Part shown: piece after piece, positions 26,531-34,305 of the stretch | How the letters are laid out: each line of letters opens with the position of its first letter | Position numbering within the stretch: the first letter of the stretch is position 1 | Assembly (NCBI RefSeq): GCF_025907915.1 | Contig: NZ_JAPAAF010000022.1 | Coordinates: 1 to 64,000 of the forward strand | DNA length: 64,000 nt | Reading direction: 5' to 3' | From: Gaoshiqia sediminis | GTDB taxonomy: Bacteria > Bacteroidota > Bacteroidia > Bacteroidales > Prolixibacteraceae | The notes under the pieces: generated by a model | Databases searched by the model: none | Told to the model about the DNA's origin: nothing | Seen by the model: only the letters and a program-made list of their open reading frames with translations | Position numbers and translations under genes: made by a program

Positions 26531-28318
26531 ATGCAAGTTCGTTCGATCGTCTTTTTATCCGTTTTTTTTCTCTTTCTTCCTTTCCTGTTGAAGGAGGAAG
26601 CCCGGGCTCAGGAACCGGATTGTTCCCGGCTGGTTTGGTTTGATGAATTTGATGCCAGCGGAGCACCGGCCACCCAAAAATGGGACTACGACCTGGGTGG
26701 CGGCGGCTGGGGCAACAACGAACTGCAAACCTACACCAACACGCGCGCCAATTCGTGGATTGAAAACGGAAAGCTTTTTATAAAAGCCGTCAAAACAAAC
26801 GGCACCTGGACCTCGGCCCGATTGGTTACCCGGCAAAAGGGCGACTGGCTGTACGGACGCATCGAAGTGAGGGCCAAACTGCCTTCCGGAAAAGGAACGT
26901 GGCCGGCCATCTGGATGCTGCCTACCGACTGGGCTTACGGCAACTGGCCCTCCAGCGGCGAGATCGATATCATGGAACATGTAGGCTACGACCCCGGCGT
27001 GATTCACGGGACGGCGCATACCGAAGCCTACTACCATTCTATCGGCACCCAAAAAGGAGCCAGCATAACAGTTTCGGATGCCTTGACGAATTTTCATGTG
27101 TATGCCATCGAATGGGATGAGGAACGTATTCGTTGGTTTGTGGACGACCAGTTGTACTTTACCTTTATCAACGAGCATAAAACCTATAAGGAATGGCCAT
27201 TTGACAAGCGCTTCCACCTGTTGCTGAATATTGCCATTGGAGGCGATTGGGGCGGTGCGCAGGGCATCGATCCCTCGCTCACCGAAGCGACCATGGAAAT
27301 TGATTATGTCCGCGTGTACAGCTCCAGCCTGACCAAGCCGGTCATCTCCGGGCCGGTGCTCAACGAGGCCGGACAACAAGCCGAATACAGCGTCGATCCG
27401 GTTGCGGGGGCCGAATATATCTGGCATCTGCCCGAAGGTGTTTCCCTGATTAGCGGCGCCGGAACAAACAAAATAACCGTTCAATGGAACGATGCTCCCG
27501 GCGACCTTCAGCTGGAACTGCGCACTCCCTGCGAGACGGTTTTCTCCAATGTATTTCATGTCGATTACCAATTTAAGCCCGCCACCAGCCCGTTTGAAAT
27601 TGTGCCTTCCGATACGCAGGGGGCCTTGCTGTGGCAAGCCTTCCCGGGCGAAGGGAACAGCCTGGTGCTGACCGACGAGAGCGGCATCCTGCAAGTGGAT
27701 TTTTCGGTAACCAGTCCGACGCAGAACCCGAACCTGATTTACGACTTTAACGGCTTGGCCGACCTTTCCGACCACGGCGGGTTTGTTTTCGAACTAAAAA
27801 TCGATCCGGCCTCACCGCCCTCCAACCTGCGCATCGACCTGGTGGATAGCAACGGAAATGTAAACACCACGAACTTGTTCAAGATTGACAGCTTTCACGG
27901 TGATGCCGAATTCCATCGGTATGCCCATCAGTTTACCGCCAGTTCGTCGCCTTCCTTCTTGCTCGACCGGGTGCGTCAAATCCGGATTTACCTCAACTAT
28001 GGTGTGTTTGGGCAAAGCGGCAGCGGTACATTTCAGTTGAAGGATATGCGATTGCAGGAATCCATTCCCACGGCTGCACCCGCTCTGCTGGAAAAGGCTT
28101 CCTTCGCTGTTTTTCCCAACCCGGCCAATCGGCACGTGACCATTCGTTCCGGTGAAGCCTTTCGCTTGGTGCAGCTTTTTTCTGCAACCGGACAGCTGGT
28201 TTTTTCATCGCTTACAAATGAGGCACCCGAATTTCAGCTTTCGGTTGAAGGCTTTCTTCCCGGCCTCTACTACCTGAAAGTGGATCGGCATGCGGCAGAA
28301 AAGCTGGTGGTTTATTAG
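26531..28318 (+). CDS. GH16 endo-beta-1,3-glucanase with Ig-like, CBM-like and T9SS domains
   Basis: The 595-aa protein has a signal peptide (cleavage near ARAQ) and a GH16 domain at about 30-275 with SGEIDIMEHVG (Glu144, Glu149). A PKD/Ig-like domain lies at about 280-355, a carbohydrate-binding-like beta-sandwich at about 365-515, and a type A T9SS tag at the end (FAVFPNPANRHVTI ... GLYYLKVDRHA). It should be secreted through T9SS and attached to or released from the surface, cutting long beta-glucan before SusCD import. It ends the locus and lies 11 bp after the lipoprotein GH16. Confidence 0.94.
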   Translation: MQVRSIVFLSVFFLFLPFLLKEEARAQEPDCSRLVWFDEFDASGAPATQKWDYDLGGGGWGNNELQTYTNTRANSWIENGKLFIKAVKTNGTWTSARLVTRQKGDWLYGRIEVRAKLPSGKGTWPAIWMLPTDWAYGNWPSSGEIDIMEHVGYDPGVIHGTAHTEAYYHSIGTQKGASITVSDALTNFHVYAIEWDEERIRWFVDDQLYFTFINEHKTYKEWPFDKRFHLLLNIAIGGDWGGAQGIDPSLTEATMEIDYVRVYSSSLTKPVISGPVLNEAGQQAEYSVDPVAGAEYIWHLPEGVSLISGAGTNKITVQWNDAPGDLQLELRTPCETVFSNVFHVDYQFKPATSPFEIVPSDTQGALLWQAFPGEGNSLVLTDESGILQVDFSVTSPTQNPNLIYDFNGLADLSDHGGFVFELKIDPASPPSNLRIDLVDSNGNVNTTNLFKIDSFHGDAEFHRYAHQFTASSSPSFLLDRVRQIRIYLNYGVFGQSGSGTFQLKDMRLQESIPTAAPALLEKASFAVFPNPANRHVTIRSGEAFRLVQLFSATGQLVFSSLTNEAPEFQLSVEGFLPGLYYLKVDRHAAEKLVVY

Positions 28319-28343
28319 GAATTGGTCCCTGGTCATTGGATAA

Positions 28344-28445
28344 AACCACCACCCCCGCGTTAACGCGGGTACTCCTTCCGTTAATATGCCGGACAAGCTC
28401 TGTGCAGGAGGAGTGGATCCGGCTACTGCCGGAGACGGGGTGGTT
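28344..28445. repeat. 102-bp multi-stem intergenic element
   Basis: The outer arms AACCACC / GGTGGTT enclose three inner stems: a perfect 16-bp palindrome CCCGCGTTAACGCGGG (28354-28369), ACTCCT (28371) with AGGAGT (28409), and CCGGC-TACT-GCCGG (28419-28432). This resembles REP/MITE-like elements of Bacteroidota. It sits between the end of the glucan locus and the HAD gene and may also slow transcription leaving the locus. Confidence 0.55.
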
Positions 28446-28488
28446 AATTTAGACTTGGTCCAACTGCTCATTTTTCTGAGACTTTGCT

Positions 28489-28496
28489 TAGTTTTG
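28489..28496 (+). promoter_or_regulatory. Putative -7 box next to the HAD start codon
   Basis: TAGTTTTG fits TAnnTTTG and ends 5 nt before the ATG at 28502, the same spacing as at 10854, suggesting a leaderless mRNA. No convincing -33 TTTG is seen. Confidence 0.4.
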
Positions 28497-28501
28497 CGGG
28501 T

Positions 28502-29143
28502 ATGAATGAACTCAACGCAACCGTAAAAAACATCATCTTCGATTTGGGGGGCGTCCTGCTGGATATCGATCCCGATTTGTCCATCGAGGCCTTTCGCAAG
28601 CTGGGCATGCCCGACCTGATTAAGCCCGGCGGCTGGGGCTACCACCACGAGGTTTTTTTGAACATGGAGCAAGGACTGCTGTCGGACGATGAGTTCCGGA
28701 ATGGCATCCGCGCATTGTTGCCCCGCCCGGTTTCCAGCGAATTGATTGATGAAGCCTGGTGCGCTATGATCATCGACTTTCCGCTTCAAAAGGTACAGCT
28801 GTTGCAAAAGCTGCAAGCAGACTACCGGCTGTATTTGTTTTCCAATACCAACAGCATTCACATCACGTGTTTTCACCAGCTCTTCCGGGAGAAATTTAAT
28901 TTCTCACTGTCCGATTTGTTTGTGAAAGATTACTATTCCAGCGAGATTGGCCTGCGGAAGCCTTCGCTGGAGTCCTTCGGATTTGTGCTGAACGATGCCG
29001 GTTTGCTTCCTGCCGAAACGTTGTTTATCGACGACTCGGGCAAAAACATCGAGGGGGCACAGCAGGCCGGGATGCAAACGGTCCACTTTACCCCGGGCAT
29101 GGAACTTTCGGCCATCTTCGGCAACGGCTTTTCCCATCAGTGA
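28502..29143 (+). CDS. HAD-superfamily phosphatase (YihX-like)
   Basis: The 213-aa cytosolic protein has motif I FDLGGVLLDID with the nucleophile Asp, a helical cap, motif II LFSNTNS, motif III Lys in EIGLRKPSLESF, and motif IV TLFIDDSGKNIEGA. This is HAD subfamily IA, close to YihX/alpha-D-glucose-1-phosphate phosphatases. It acts on a small phosphorylated metabolite that cannot be named from sequence. I start at the ATG at 28502; one six codons upstream is possible but sits inside the putative promoter. Confidence 0.85.
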   Translation: MNELNATVKNIIFDLGGVLLDIDPDLSIEAFRKLGMPDLIKPGGWGYHHEVFLNMEQGLLSDDEFRNGIRALLPRPVSSELIDEAWCAMIIDFPLQKVQLLQKLQADYRLYLFSNTNSIHITCFHQLFREKFNFSLSDLFVKDYYSSEIGLRKPSLESFGFVLNDAGLLPAETLFIDDSGKNIEGAQQAGMQTVHFTPGMELSAIFGNGFSHQ

Positions 29144-29183
29144 ACTATCGGTTAATGATAAAGCCATTTCCCAGGCGGTTGCG

Positions 29184-29393
29184 CTGGCCTACGGGGTTTT
29201 GCTTAGAAAACCAGGGAAGGGAAATTCGGATCGTGCCAGTTGGTTGAACGGGTAAACTCCCCCAATTCGCCGGAAGGCGAAAGGCGGGTCGGCCGGAAAA
29301 TTTGGCCCGGGCCGGCGCTGGCCTTGCGGGTGGAAGGATTAAATTTTCTTGATTTTTCTTTGTTTCGTTTCTTTTCATCAAGGAAAAGAAATG
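29184..29393 (+). repeat. Dispersed intergenic element, copy A
   Basis: The left module (29184-29228) contains ACGGGGTTTTGCTTAGAAAA and CCAGGGAAGGGAA. The right module (29350-29393) contains TTGATTTTT and an 11-bp hairpin CGTTTCTTTTC / GAAAAGAAATG. Both modules recur in reverse at 47721-47905, and the hairpin type recurs at 48102-48129. The middle differs between copies. It fills most of the 350-bp HAD-radA gap, in which I see no gene. Confidence 0.7.
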
Positions 29394-29493
29394 AAATGGG
29401 GTTTAAGGGGCAAGGCCCCTTTTCGTCAGCGCCTTTGATCGTTCATGATTGTCAAGCAGCGGAAAACACGGAGTTTCCCAGCATTTTAAAACA

Positions 29494-30855
29494 TTATTTC
29501 CGGAACAGTTTCCGGAAAAAATCATCCACCCGCGAAACCGGTTCAACCTGTATGTTGAACTTCTTCAGGTTGATCGACTTGCCCCCTTGCGGAATGAAAA
29601 TCTTTTTCATCCCCAGTTTTTCGGCTTCGGCGATGCGTTGCTCCAGCCGGTTCACGGCCCGGATTTCGCCCGACAGGCCAACCTCCCCGGCAAAGCAGAT
29701 GGTCTTTTCAACGGCCAGGTCGAAGTTGGACGACAGCACCGCCGAAATGACCGCCAGGTCGATGGCCGGATCGTCCACCTTGATGCCCCCGGCAATGTTC
29801 AGGAACACATCTTTGGTAGCCAGCTTAAAACCGGCGCGCTTTTCGAGCACGGCCAGCAGCATGTTCAGGCGGCGAAGGTCGAAGCCGGTTGATGAGCGCT
29901 GCGGCGTCCCGTAAGCGGCCGTACTCACCAGCGACTGGATTTCGATCAGCAGCGGACGGTTCCCCTCGATGGCGCAGGCAATGGCTGTTCCGCTCAGGCC
30001 TTCGTCGTCGCGGTTGATGAGCAGCTCCGAGGGGTTGCTCACCTCGCGCATGCCCGCGTGGTCCATCTCGAAGATGCCCAGCTCGGAGGTGGAGCCAAAG
30101 CGGTTTTTGATGGCGCGCAGAATCCGGTACATGTACTGGTTTTCGCCCTCAAACTGAAGTACCGTGTCCACCATGTGTTCCAGTACTTTGGGGCCAGCCA
30201 GGCTGCCTTCCTTGGTGATGTGGCCAATGAGGATGACCGGGATGCGCCGTTCTTTGGCAAACTTGAGGATGCCGTTGGTGCATTCGCGGATTTGGCCCAC
30301 GGTGCCCGGCGACGACTCGATGTATGAGGTGGCCACGGTTTGAATGGAATCGACCACCAACAGTTCCGGTTCCAGGTGTTCGCAGTGGGTGAGGATATTT
30401 TCGAGCGACGTTTCGCTCAGGAAGTAGCAGTTGTCGTTTTCGCGTTTCAGGCGGTTGGCGCGTATCTTTATCTGCTGGATGCTTTCTTCGCCCGACACGT
30501 ACAGGATTTTGCGGTCGGTGAGGTCGAGGGCCACTTGCAGCACCAGGGTCGATTTGCCGATGCCCGGCTCGCCGCCCACCAGCACCAGCGAGCCCGGCAC
30601 CAACCCGCCGCCCAGCGCCCGGTTCAGCTCGTTGTTGTGCGTGTTGATCCGCTCTACCTGTCCGGCGCCCACCTCCGACAACCGCTGCGGTTGTGCCCCG
30701 CTTGCCGAGCGCGAGGGCAGCGGACTCTTGATTTCCTTCACCAGCACTTCTTCTACGTAGGTGTTCCACTCGCCGCAGTTGGTGCAACGGCCCACCCACT
30801 TGGGCGACTGGCTGCCACAGTTCTGGCAGGTATAAACGGTTTTTGCTTTTGCCAT
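29494..30855 (-). CDS. radA: DNA repair protein RadA/Sms
   Basis: It is a RecA-like ATPase that helps branch migration in recombination and repair. The protein has an N-terminal C4 zinc finger (CQNCG ... CTNCGEW), Walker A GEPGIGKST near residue 95, the RadA-specific KNRFGST motif near 255, and a Lon-protease-like C-terminal domain (VFLNIAGGIKVDDPAIDLA, GEVGLSGEIRAV). Length of 453 aa is normal. It is monocistronic, with repeat-rich gaps on both sides. Confidence 0.96.
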   Translation of the reverse strand: MAKAKTVYTCQNCGSQSPKWVGRCTNCGEWNTYVEEVLVKEIKSPLPSRSASGAQPQRLSEVGAGQVERINTHNNELNRALGGGLVPGSLVLVGGEPGIGKSTLVLQVALDLTDRKILYVSGEESIQQIKIRANRLKRENDNCYFLSETSLENILTHCEHLEPELLVVDSIQTVATSYIESSPGTVGQIRECTNGILKFAKERRIPVILIGHITKEGSLAGPKVLEHMVDTVLQFEGENQYMYRILRAIKNRFGSTSELGIFEMDHAGMREVSNPSELLINRDDEGLSGTAIACAIEGNRPLLIEIQSLVSTAAYGTPQRSSTGFDLRRLNMLLAVLEKRAGFKLATKDVFLNIAGGIKVDDPAIDLAVISAVLSSNFDLAVEKTICFAGEVGLSGEIRAVNRLEQRIAEAEKLGMKKIFIPQGGKSINLKKFNIQVEPVSRVDDFFRKLFRK

Positions 30856-30973
30856 TCCGCAGGGTTTGTTTGTTTCGGTGAATAAAAGTAATGGTTTCTA
30901 AGGAAATTTATTGGGTTTCGGTGGTTTTGTTCAATCCGCTTCGGGCTTGGGGTGAGTGGTTGCCCGGTGATAT

Positions 30974-31146
30974 CCCCCAATTGGATTGGGGGTGATGGAT
31001 GGTTTGATCACTTCGTGATTAGGTGCGATTTCCAATGGGGTTGGCTTTTCACGGTCATTCCTTTTACTCCGAAGGAGTTGTATGTCCATCACCGCCAGTG
31101 CAACTGGCGGGTAACGGGCCCAAAAGCCGGAACTCGGAAGGAGTTC
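30974..31146. repeat. Cluster of four short-loop hairpins
   Basis: Within the gene-free 30856-31202 gap there are four perfect stems: CCCCCAAT/ATTGGGGG (30974-30992), ACTCC/GGAGT (31066-31078), CCGCCAGT/ACTGGCGG (31092-31110) and GAACTC/GAGTTC (31130-31146), with loops of 3-5 nt. I see no coding sequence here. It looks like a dispersed Bacteroidota palindromic element, but no second copy lies in the window. Confidence 0.6.
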
Positions 31147-31202
31147 AACTTTGTCTTTTCCATGCAGTTCAACCCGGGACCATCAATTTGCGCGGTTTCT
31201 TA

Positions 31203-31505
31203 TCAGGGGTTGTTTTTCATTTTCTCCAAAAACTCGTTGATAGTTTCTTGTGGAGGCTTTTTATCAATGACCTCAATGTATTCCATTTCATACCACGAAT
31301 AGTCGTCCCAGTATCGATGAAATTTGAATTTCGGGATATTTACTTTTTCCGGATAGAAATACATGCCATCAATAAGCAGTCGGGCAAATTCTTGTTTGAT
31401 GAATTCCAAAGGAAGATTGTCGGGATTTGAAAAATCTTTATGCCCAAATTTTTTGTAGTTCCCCGAATCCCGATAGCGATAATAAAATCGGATGGTCTTA
31501 GCCAT
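31203..31505 (-). CDS. Conserved hypothetical small protein next to HNH endonuclease
   Basis: The 100-aa protein begins MAKTIRFYYRYRDSGNYKKF and is unusually rich in aromatic residues, with FKFHRYWDDYSWYEMEYIEV in the second half. There is no signal, membrane helix or known motif; it is likely cytosolic. An ATG five codons upstream is also possible. It follows the HNH gene by 64 bp on the same strand and may be co-transcribed. I do not recognise the family. Confidence 0.6.
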   Translation of the reverse strand: MAKTIRFYYRYRDSGNYKKFGHKDFSNPDNLPLEFIKQEFARLLIDGMYFYPEKVNIPKFKFHRYWDDYSWYEMEYIEVIDKKPPQETINEFLEKMKNNP

Positions 31506-31569
31506 GAGTTTTTCCGGCAAAGAAATATTCTAAGGATACTTGTGTCAACGGACGATGAGTAACAATGGT

Positions 31570-32340
31570 TTATCCTTTAAATACAGTTTCAAGATGAAAT
31601 TGCAAGAATTCTTTTTTTGGCAAGTATTTTTTGGGGAGATGGAGTGTCAGTTTAGCTAATGGAGCAAAAAATGTAGGATAGAATTTTTCATGTTCTCTTT
31701 TTCGCAATTCGCCTGAAATTAGGATTTGGTACTTTTCGTTGATTGCGATAAGTCCTTTGTCGAATGCCTTGTCGTAAAGTGAAGATAGGCAGATCCCATT
31801 TTCTGGGTTCAATCGTTCTTGTTCATTTTTTGCCCACGGGATAATATGACTGGCTACTAATAAATCAGGTAGGTCTATTCCGGTAATCGCGCATCTACTG
31901 GAATAGTTTGCTAATACAATTTGTCTGAAGATGTTTTGGTTTACACGGGTTTTTACTTCGCGCGTTTTGGTTTCGCCTTTTAGATTTTCGGTGCCTGAAA
32001 GTATTTCAGCATATTTGTTTTCAAGGGTTTGATGCTCTAAATCGGCAAGTATGCGTTCGCTTTCAAACAGCAGTTCTTCTTTGTCGTTTACAAATTCATC
32101 CCAAATGGGTTGTACTTGTTTGATGCCTCCGGTTAAGCCTTTAATTCCACGTTGCTGGTGGAAGGGATCAACACTGGCAAAGTTGCTTAGCCGCATTGCA
32201 ATTGAATTAGGAGTACGATTTAAAATCGTTGCGAGATGAATAATCTCAGGTGTATTGTGATGAAGTTTCCCAAATGGTAGTTTCAGATATAGGTTTAAGG
32301 CAAGAATGAGTTCCTGACGGGTCCAATTTCTTCTTTCCAT
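31570..32340 (-). CDS. HNH endonuclease (restriction-like)
   Basis: The 256-aa protein has an N-terminal domain (WTRQELILALNLYLKLPFGK, RTPNSIAMRLSNFASVDP) that looks like a helical DNA-binding module. The C-terminal HNH_2 nuclease motif shows SRCAITGI, LVASHIIPWAK, NPENGICLSSLYDKAFDKGL. Proteins of this layout are often annotated as putative restriction endonucleases. No methyltransferase gene lies nearby, so it may target modified DNA or act alone. It lies between two repeat clusters in the radA-panD accessory stretch and is AT-richer than its neighbours by eye. Confidence 0.82.
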   Translation of the reverse strand: MERRNWTRQELILALNLYLKLPFGKLHHNTPEIIHLATILNRTPNSIAMRLSNFASVDPFHQQRGIKGLTGGIKQVQPIWDEFVNDKEELLFESERILADLEHQTLENKYAEILSGTENLKGETKTREVKTRVNQNIFRQIVLANYSSRCAITGIDLPDLLVASHIIPWAKNEQERLNPENGICLSSLYDKAFDKGLIAINEKYQILISGELRKREHEKFYPTFFAPLAKLTLHLPKKYLPKKEFLQFHLETVFKG

Positions 32341-32520
32341 CTTTAATTGGCGTTAATTGTTTTGAGTAGAATAAAGGTACCGAACAAAATCTAAATGGCA
32401 AGCATCTCAAGCTTCGGGTTTGCTTATTGTGTACATCGGCCATGGTTTAAAGGTAGGAAGGATTTTGGCAGGAAGAAAATTCCGGGTTGGTGTTGTGTTG
32501 CTATTTTGGTTTATGCTATC

Positions 32521-33069
32521 GGTCACGACCTGTCGTGACCGTACAGGGCTTTCCCGGTTCGCGGCGTATCTGGTTTCAATTGGCGAGTAGAGCAACGGTA
32601 TGCCGTGGCCGGGCGGATGTCACTTGGGGAAATTCCGGGGGTCGTGTTATGTTGTTATTTTGGGGTATGCTGTGGATCACGACCTGTCGTGGCGGTACAG
32701 GGCTTTCCCGGTTCTCGGCTTTTCGGTTTTCAAATGGCAAGTAGGGCCACGGTATGCCGTGGCCGGGCGAAAGTCGTTTGGGAAAATTCAGGGGTAGTGC
32801 TATGTTGCTGTTTGGGTTTGTGCCGTGGGTCACGACGTTTCGTGACCGTACGGGGCTTTCCGGTTCGCAGCGTATCTGGTTTCAATTGGCGCGTAGGGCC
32901 ACGGTATGCCGTGGCCGTGAGAATGTCGCCTGGAGAAGATCAGGGGTGTTGTTGTGTTGCTATTTTGGGTTGTGGCATCGGTCACGACGTTTCGTGACCG
33001 TACAGGGCTTTCCCGGCTCGCGGCGTATCTGGTTTCAATTGGCGAGTAGGGCCACGGTATGCCGTGGCC
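32521..33069. repeat. Tandem array 1: four 153-bp double-palindrome units
   Basis: Each unit holds palindrome P1 (type GGTCACGACCTGTCGTGACC) at 32521, 32675, 32828 and 32980, and P2 (type GGCCACGGTATGCCGTGGCC) ending at 32610, 32764, 32916 and 33069. P1 start to P2 end is 90, 90, 89 and 90 bp, and spacers of 63-64 bp are themselves similar. Units 1, 3 and 4 share a TATCTGGTTTCAATTGGCG linker; unit 2 has the other linker type. The whole 32341-33114 gap is filled by this and half a spacer; no gene is seen. Confidence 0.95.
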
Positions 33070-33114
33070 TGACAGATAGCTTTGTGTCGGATGCCAGGAT
33101 TTGCGAGCAGAAGA

Positions 33115-33741
33115 TTACCATTCGTTTTCGCCGTATTTTTCCCACCATTTGGCGGTGTTTTGCCGGATGTAGATTCGGGCAATATGAAGTGCTTCTTTGT
33201 CTGTAATTATTCGGTCATAAAAACGAGAGTGCCAGCTAAACAAGCCGCCATGCCGATTGTTATTGGCCCATCGGGTAACTGCAGATTTGTATTGTCCGAT
33301 CACCACGCCTAATGATCCTTTTGGCAAAGGGCCGAAATGGTTTTTGGTTGGTGGGGTTATGCCATAGGTCACGATCTGTCGTGACCGTACTGGGCTTTCC
33401 GGACTTACAACGTTTCGGTTTTCATCGGGCGCGTAGGGCCACGGTATGCCGTAGCCGGGCAGGGTACCTGTAACCGGGGGATTGCCAAGATGAATGATTC
33501 CATGCAGGTGGTTGGGCATGACCACAAATTCGTCTAATTGTACATGCGGGAAGTGGTCCGGTATGCTGAGCCAACATTGGCCGGCCACTTTGCCCAACGG
33601 ACTATGCTGAATTTCGGTTGGGGAGCTTGCTCTTCCAAACAGGCATTGCCCCAATTTAATGTTAATGGTCACAAAATAGCTGCACGGCTGGCTGTAGTCA
33701 TGGTTGGGCAGTCGGATGTTTCTTCGGTTGTGGAAATCCAT
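33115..33741 (-). CDS. REP-associated tyrosine transposase (RAYT, Y1_Tnp family)
   Basis: The 208-aa single-strand DNA transposase is related to IS200/IS605 TnpA. It begins with RRNIRLPNHDYSQPCSYFVT and carries the metal-binding His-Leu-His in MPNHLHG (residues 78-80) and a candidate catalytic Tyr151 in IGQYKSAVTRW. WHSRFYDRII and IARIYIRQNTAKWWE close the domain. Residues 96-125 are encoded exactly by a 90-bp copy of the surrounding palindromic repeat, placed between the HLH and Tyr motifs. There is no frameshift. It lies between two tandem arrays of the same repeat, which it probably mobilises or once mobilised. Confidence 0.93.
   Translation of the reverse strand: MDFHNRRNIRLPNHDYSQPCSYFVTINIKLGQCLFGRASSPTEIQHSPLGKVAGQCWLSIPDHFPHVQLDEFVVMPNHLHGIIHLGNPPVTGTLPGYGIPWPYAPDENRNVVSPESPVRSRQIVTYGITPPTKNHFGPLPKGSLGVVIGQYKSAVTRWANNNRHGGLFSWHSRFYDRIITDKEALHIARIYIRQNTAKWWEKYGENEW
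33367..33456. repeat. In-frame repeat copy inside the RAYT gene
   Basis: P1 is at 33367-33386 and P2 at 33436-33456 (one change in the right arm), 90 bp overall as in the arrays. It begins on a codon boundary and encodes 30 residues that start GYGIPWPYAPDENRN and end RSRQIVT. The same peptide type is encoded by neighbouring array units read on the minus strand. Confidence 0.95.
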
Positions 33742-33840
33742 GTTGTTGCCGGTTTAGCGTTTTGGTCTTTATTCTTTTTACAATCAGTTTGTTAAATGTA
33801 AAGAATAAAATCCAAACCCCAAATTTTGGGTTGTGGTATC

Positions 33841-34236
33841 GGTCACGACCTGTCGTGACCGTACAGTGCTTTCCCGGCTCGCAGCGTTTCGGTTTTCATC
33901 CGGCAGGTAGGGCCACGGTATGCCGTGGCCGAGCGGATGTCGTTTGGGAAAATTCCGGGGTGGTGTTGTGTTGCTATTTTGGGTTGTGGCATCGGTCACG
34001 ACCTGTCGTGACCGTACGGGGCTTTTCAGGTTCGCGGCTTTTCGGTTTTCAAATGGCAGGTAGGGCCGCGGTATGCCGTGGCCGGGAGAAAGGCTTTTAA
34101 GAAAATTCCGGGGTGTTGTTGTGTTGCTATTTGGGGTTGTGGTATCGGTCACGACCTGTCGTGACCGTACAGGGCTTTTCCGGCTCGCGGCGTTTCGGGT
34201 TACATCCGGTACGTAGGGCCACGGTATGGCGTGGCC
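33841..34236. repeat. Tandem array 2: three 153-bp double-palindrome units
   Basis: P1 starts at 33841, 33994 and 34147 (period exactly 153 bp) and P2 ends at 33930, 34083 and 34236 (each unit core exactly 90 bp), with 63-bp spacers. The minus strand stays open through the first two units in the frame used by the in-gene copy. It lies in the 33742-34649 gap, in which no separate gene is seen. Confidence 0.95.
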
Positions 34237-34305
34237 GGGCGGATGTCGCCTGGGGAATACCGGGGCGATAAAGTTTATCCGGATTGCTTCAGGAGAACGA
34301 AAAAA

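Noticed and set aside
29240-29914. 224-codon open frame after the HAD gene
   Set aside because: It runs through the dispersed element and antisense into radA; the composition looks like translated repeat.
32982-33741. Small open frames inside repeat units read as genes
   Set aside because: They are translations of the repeats; only the 208-codon RAYT frame has transposase motifs.
32521-34236. Regular repeats suggesting a CRISPR array
   Set aside because: Units are 90 bp and doubly palindromic, the spacers are similar to each other instead of unique, and no cas gene is present.
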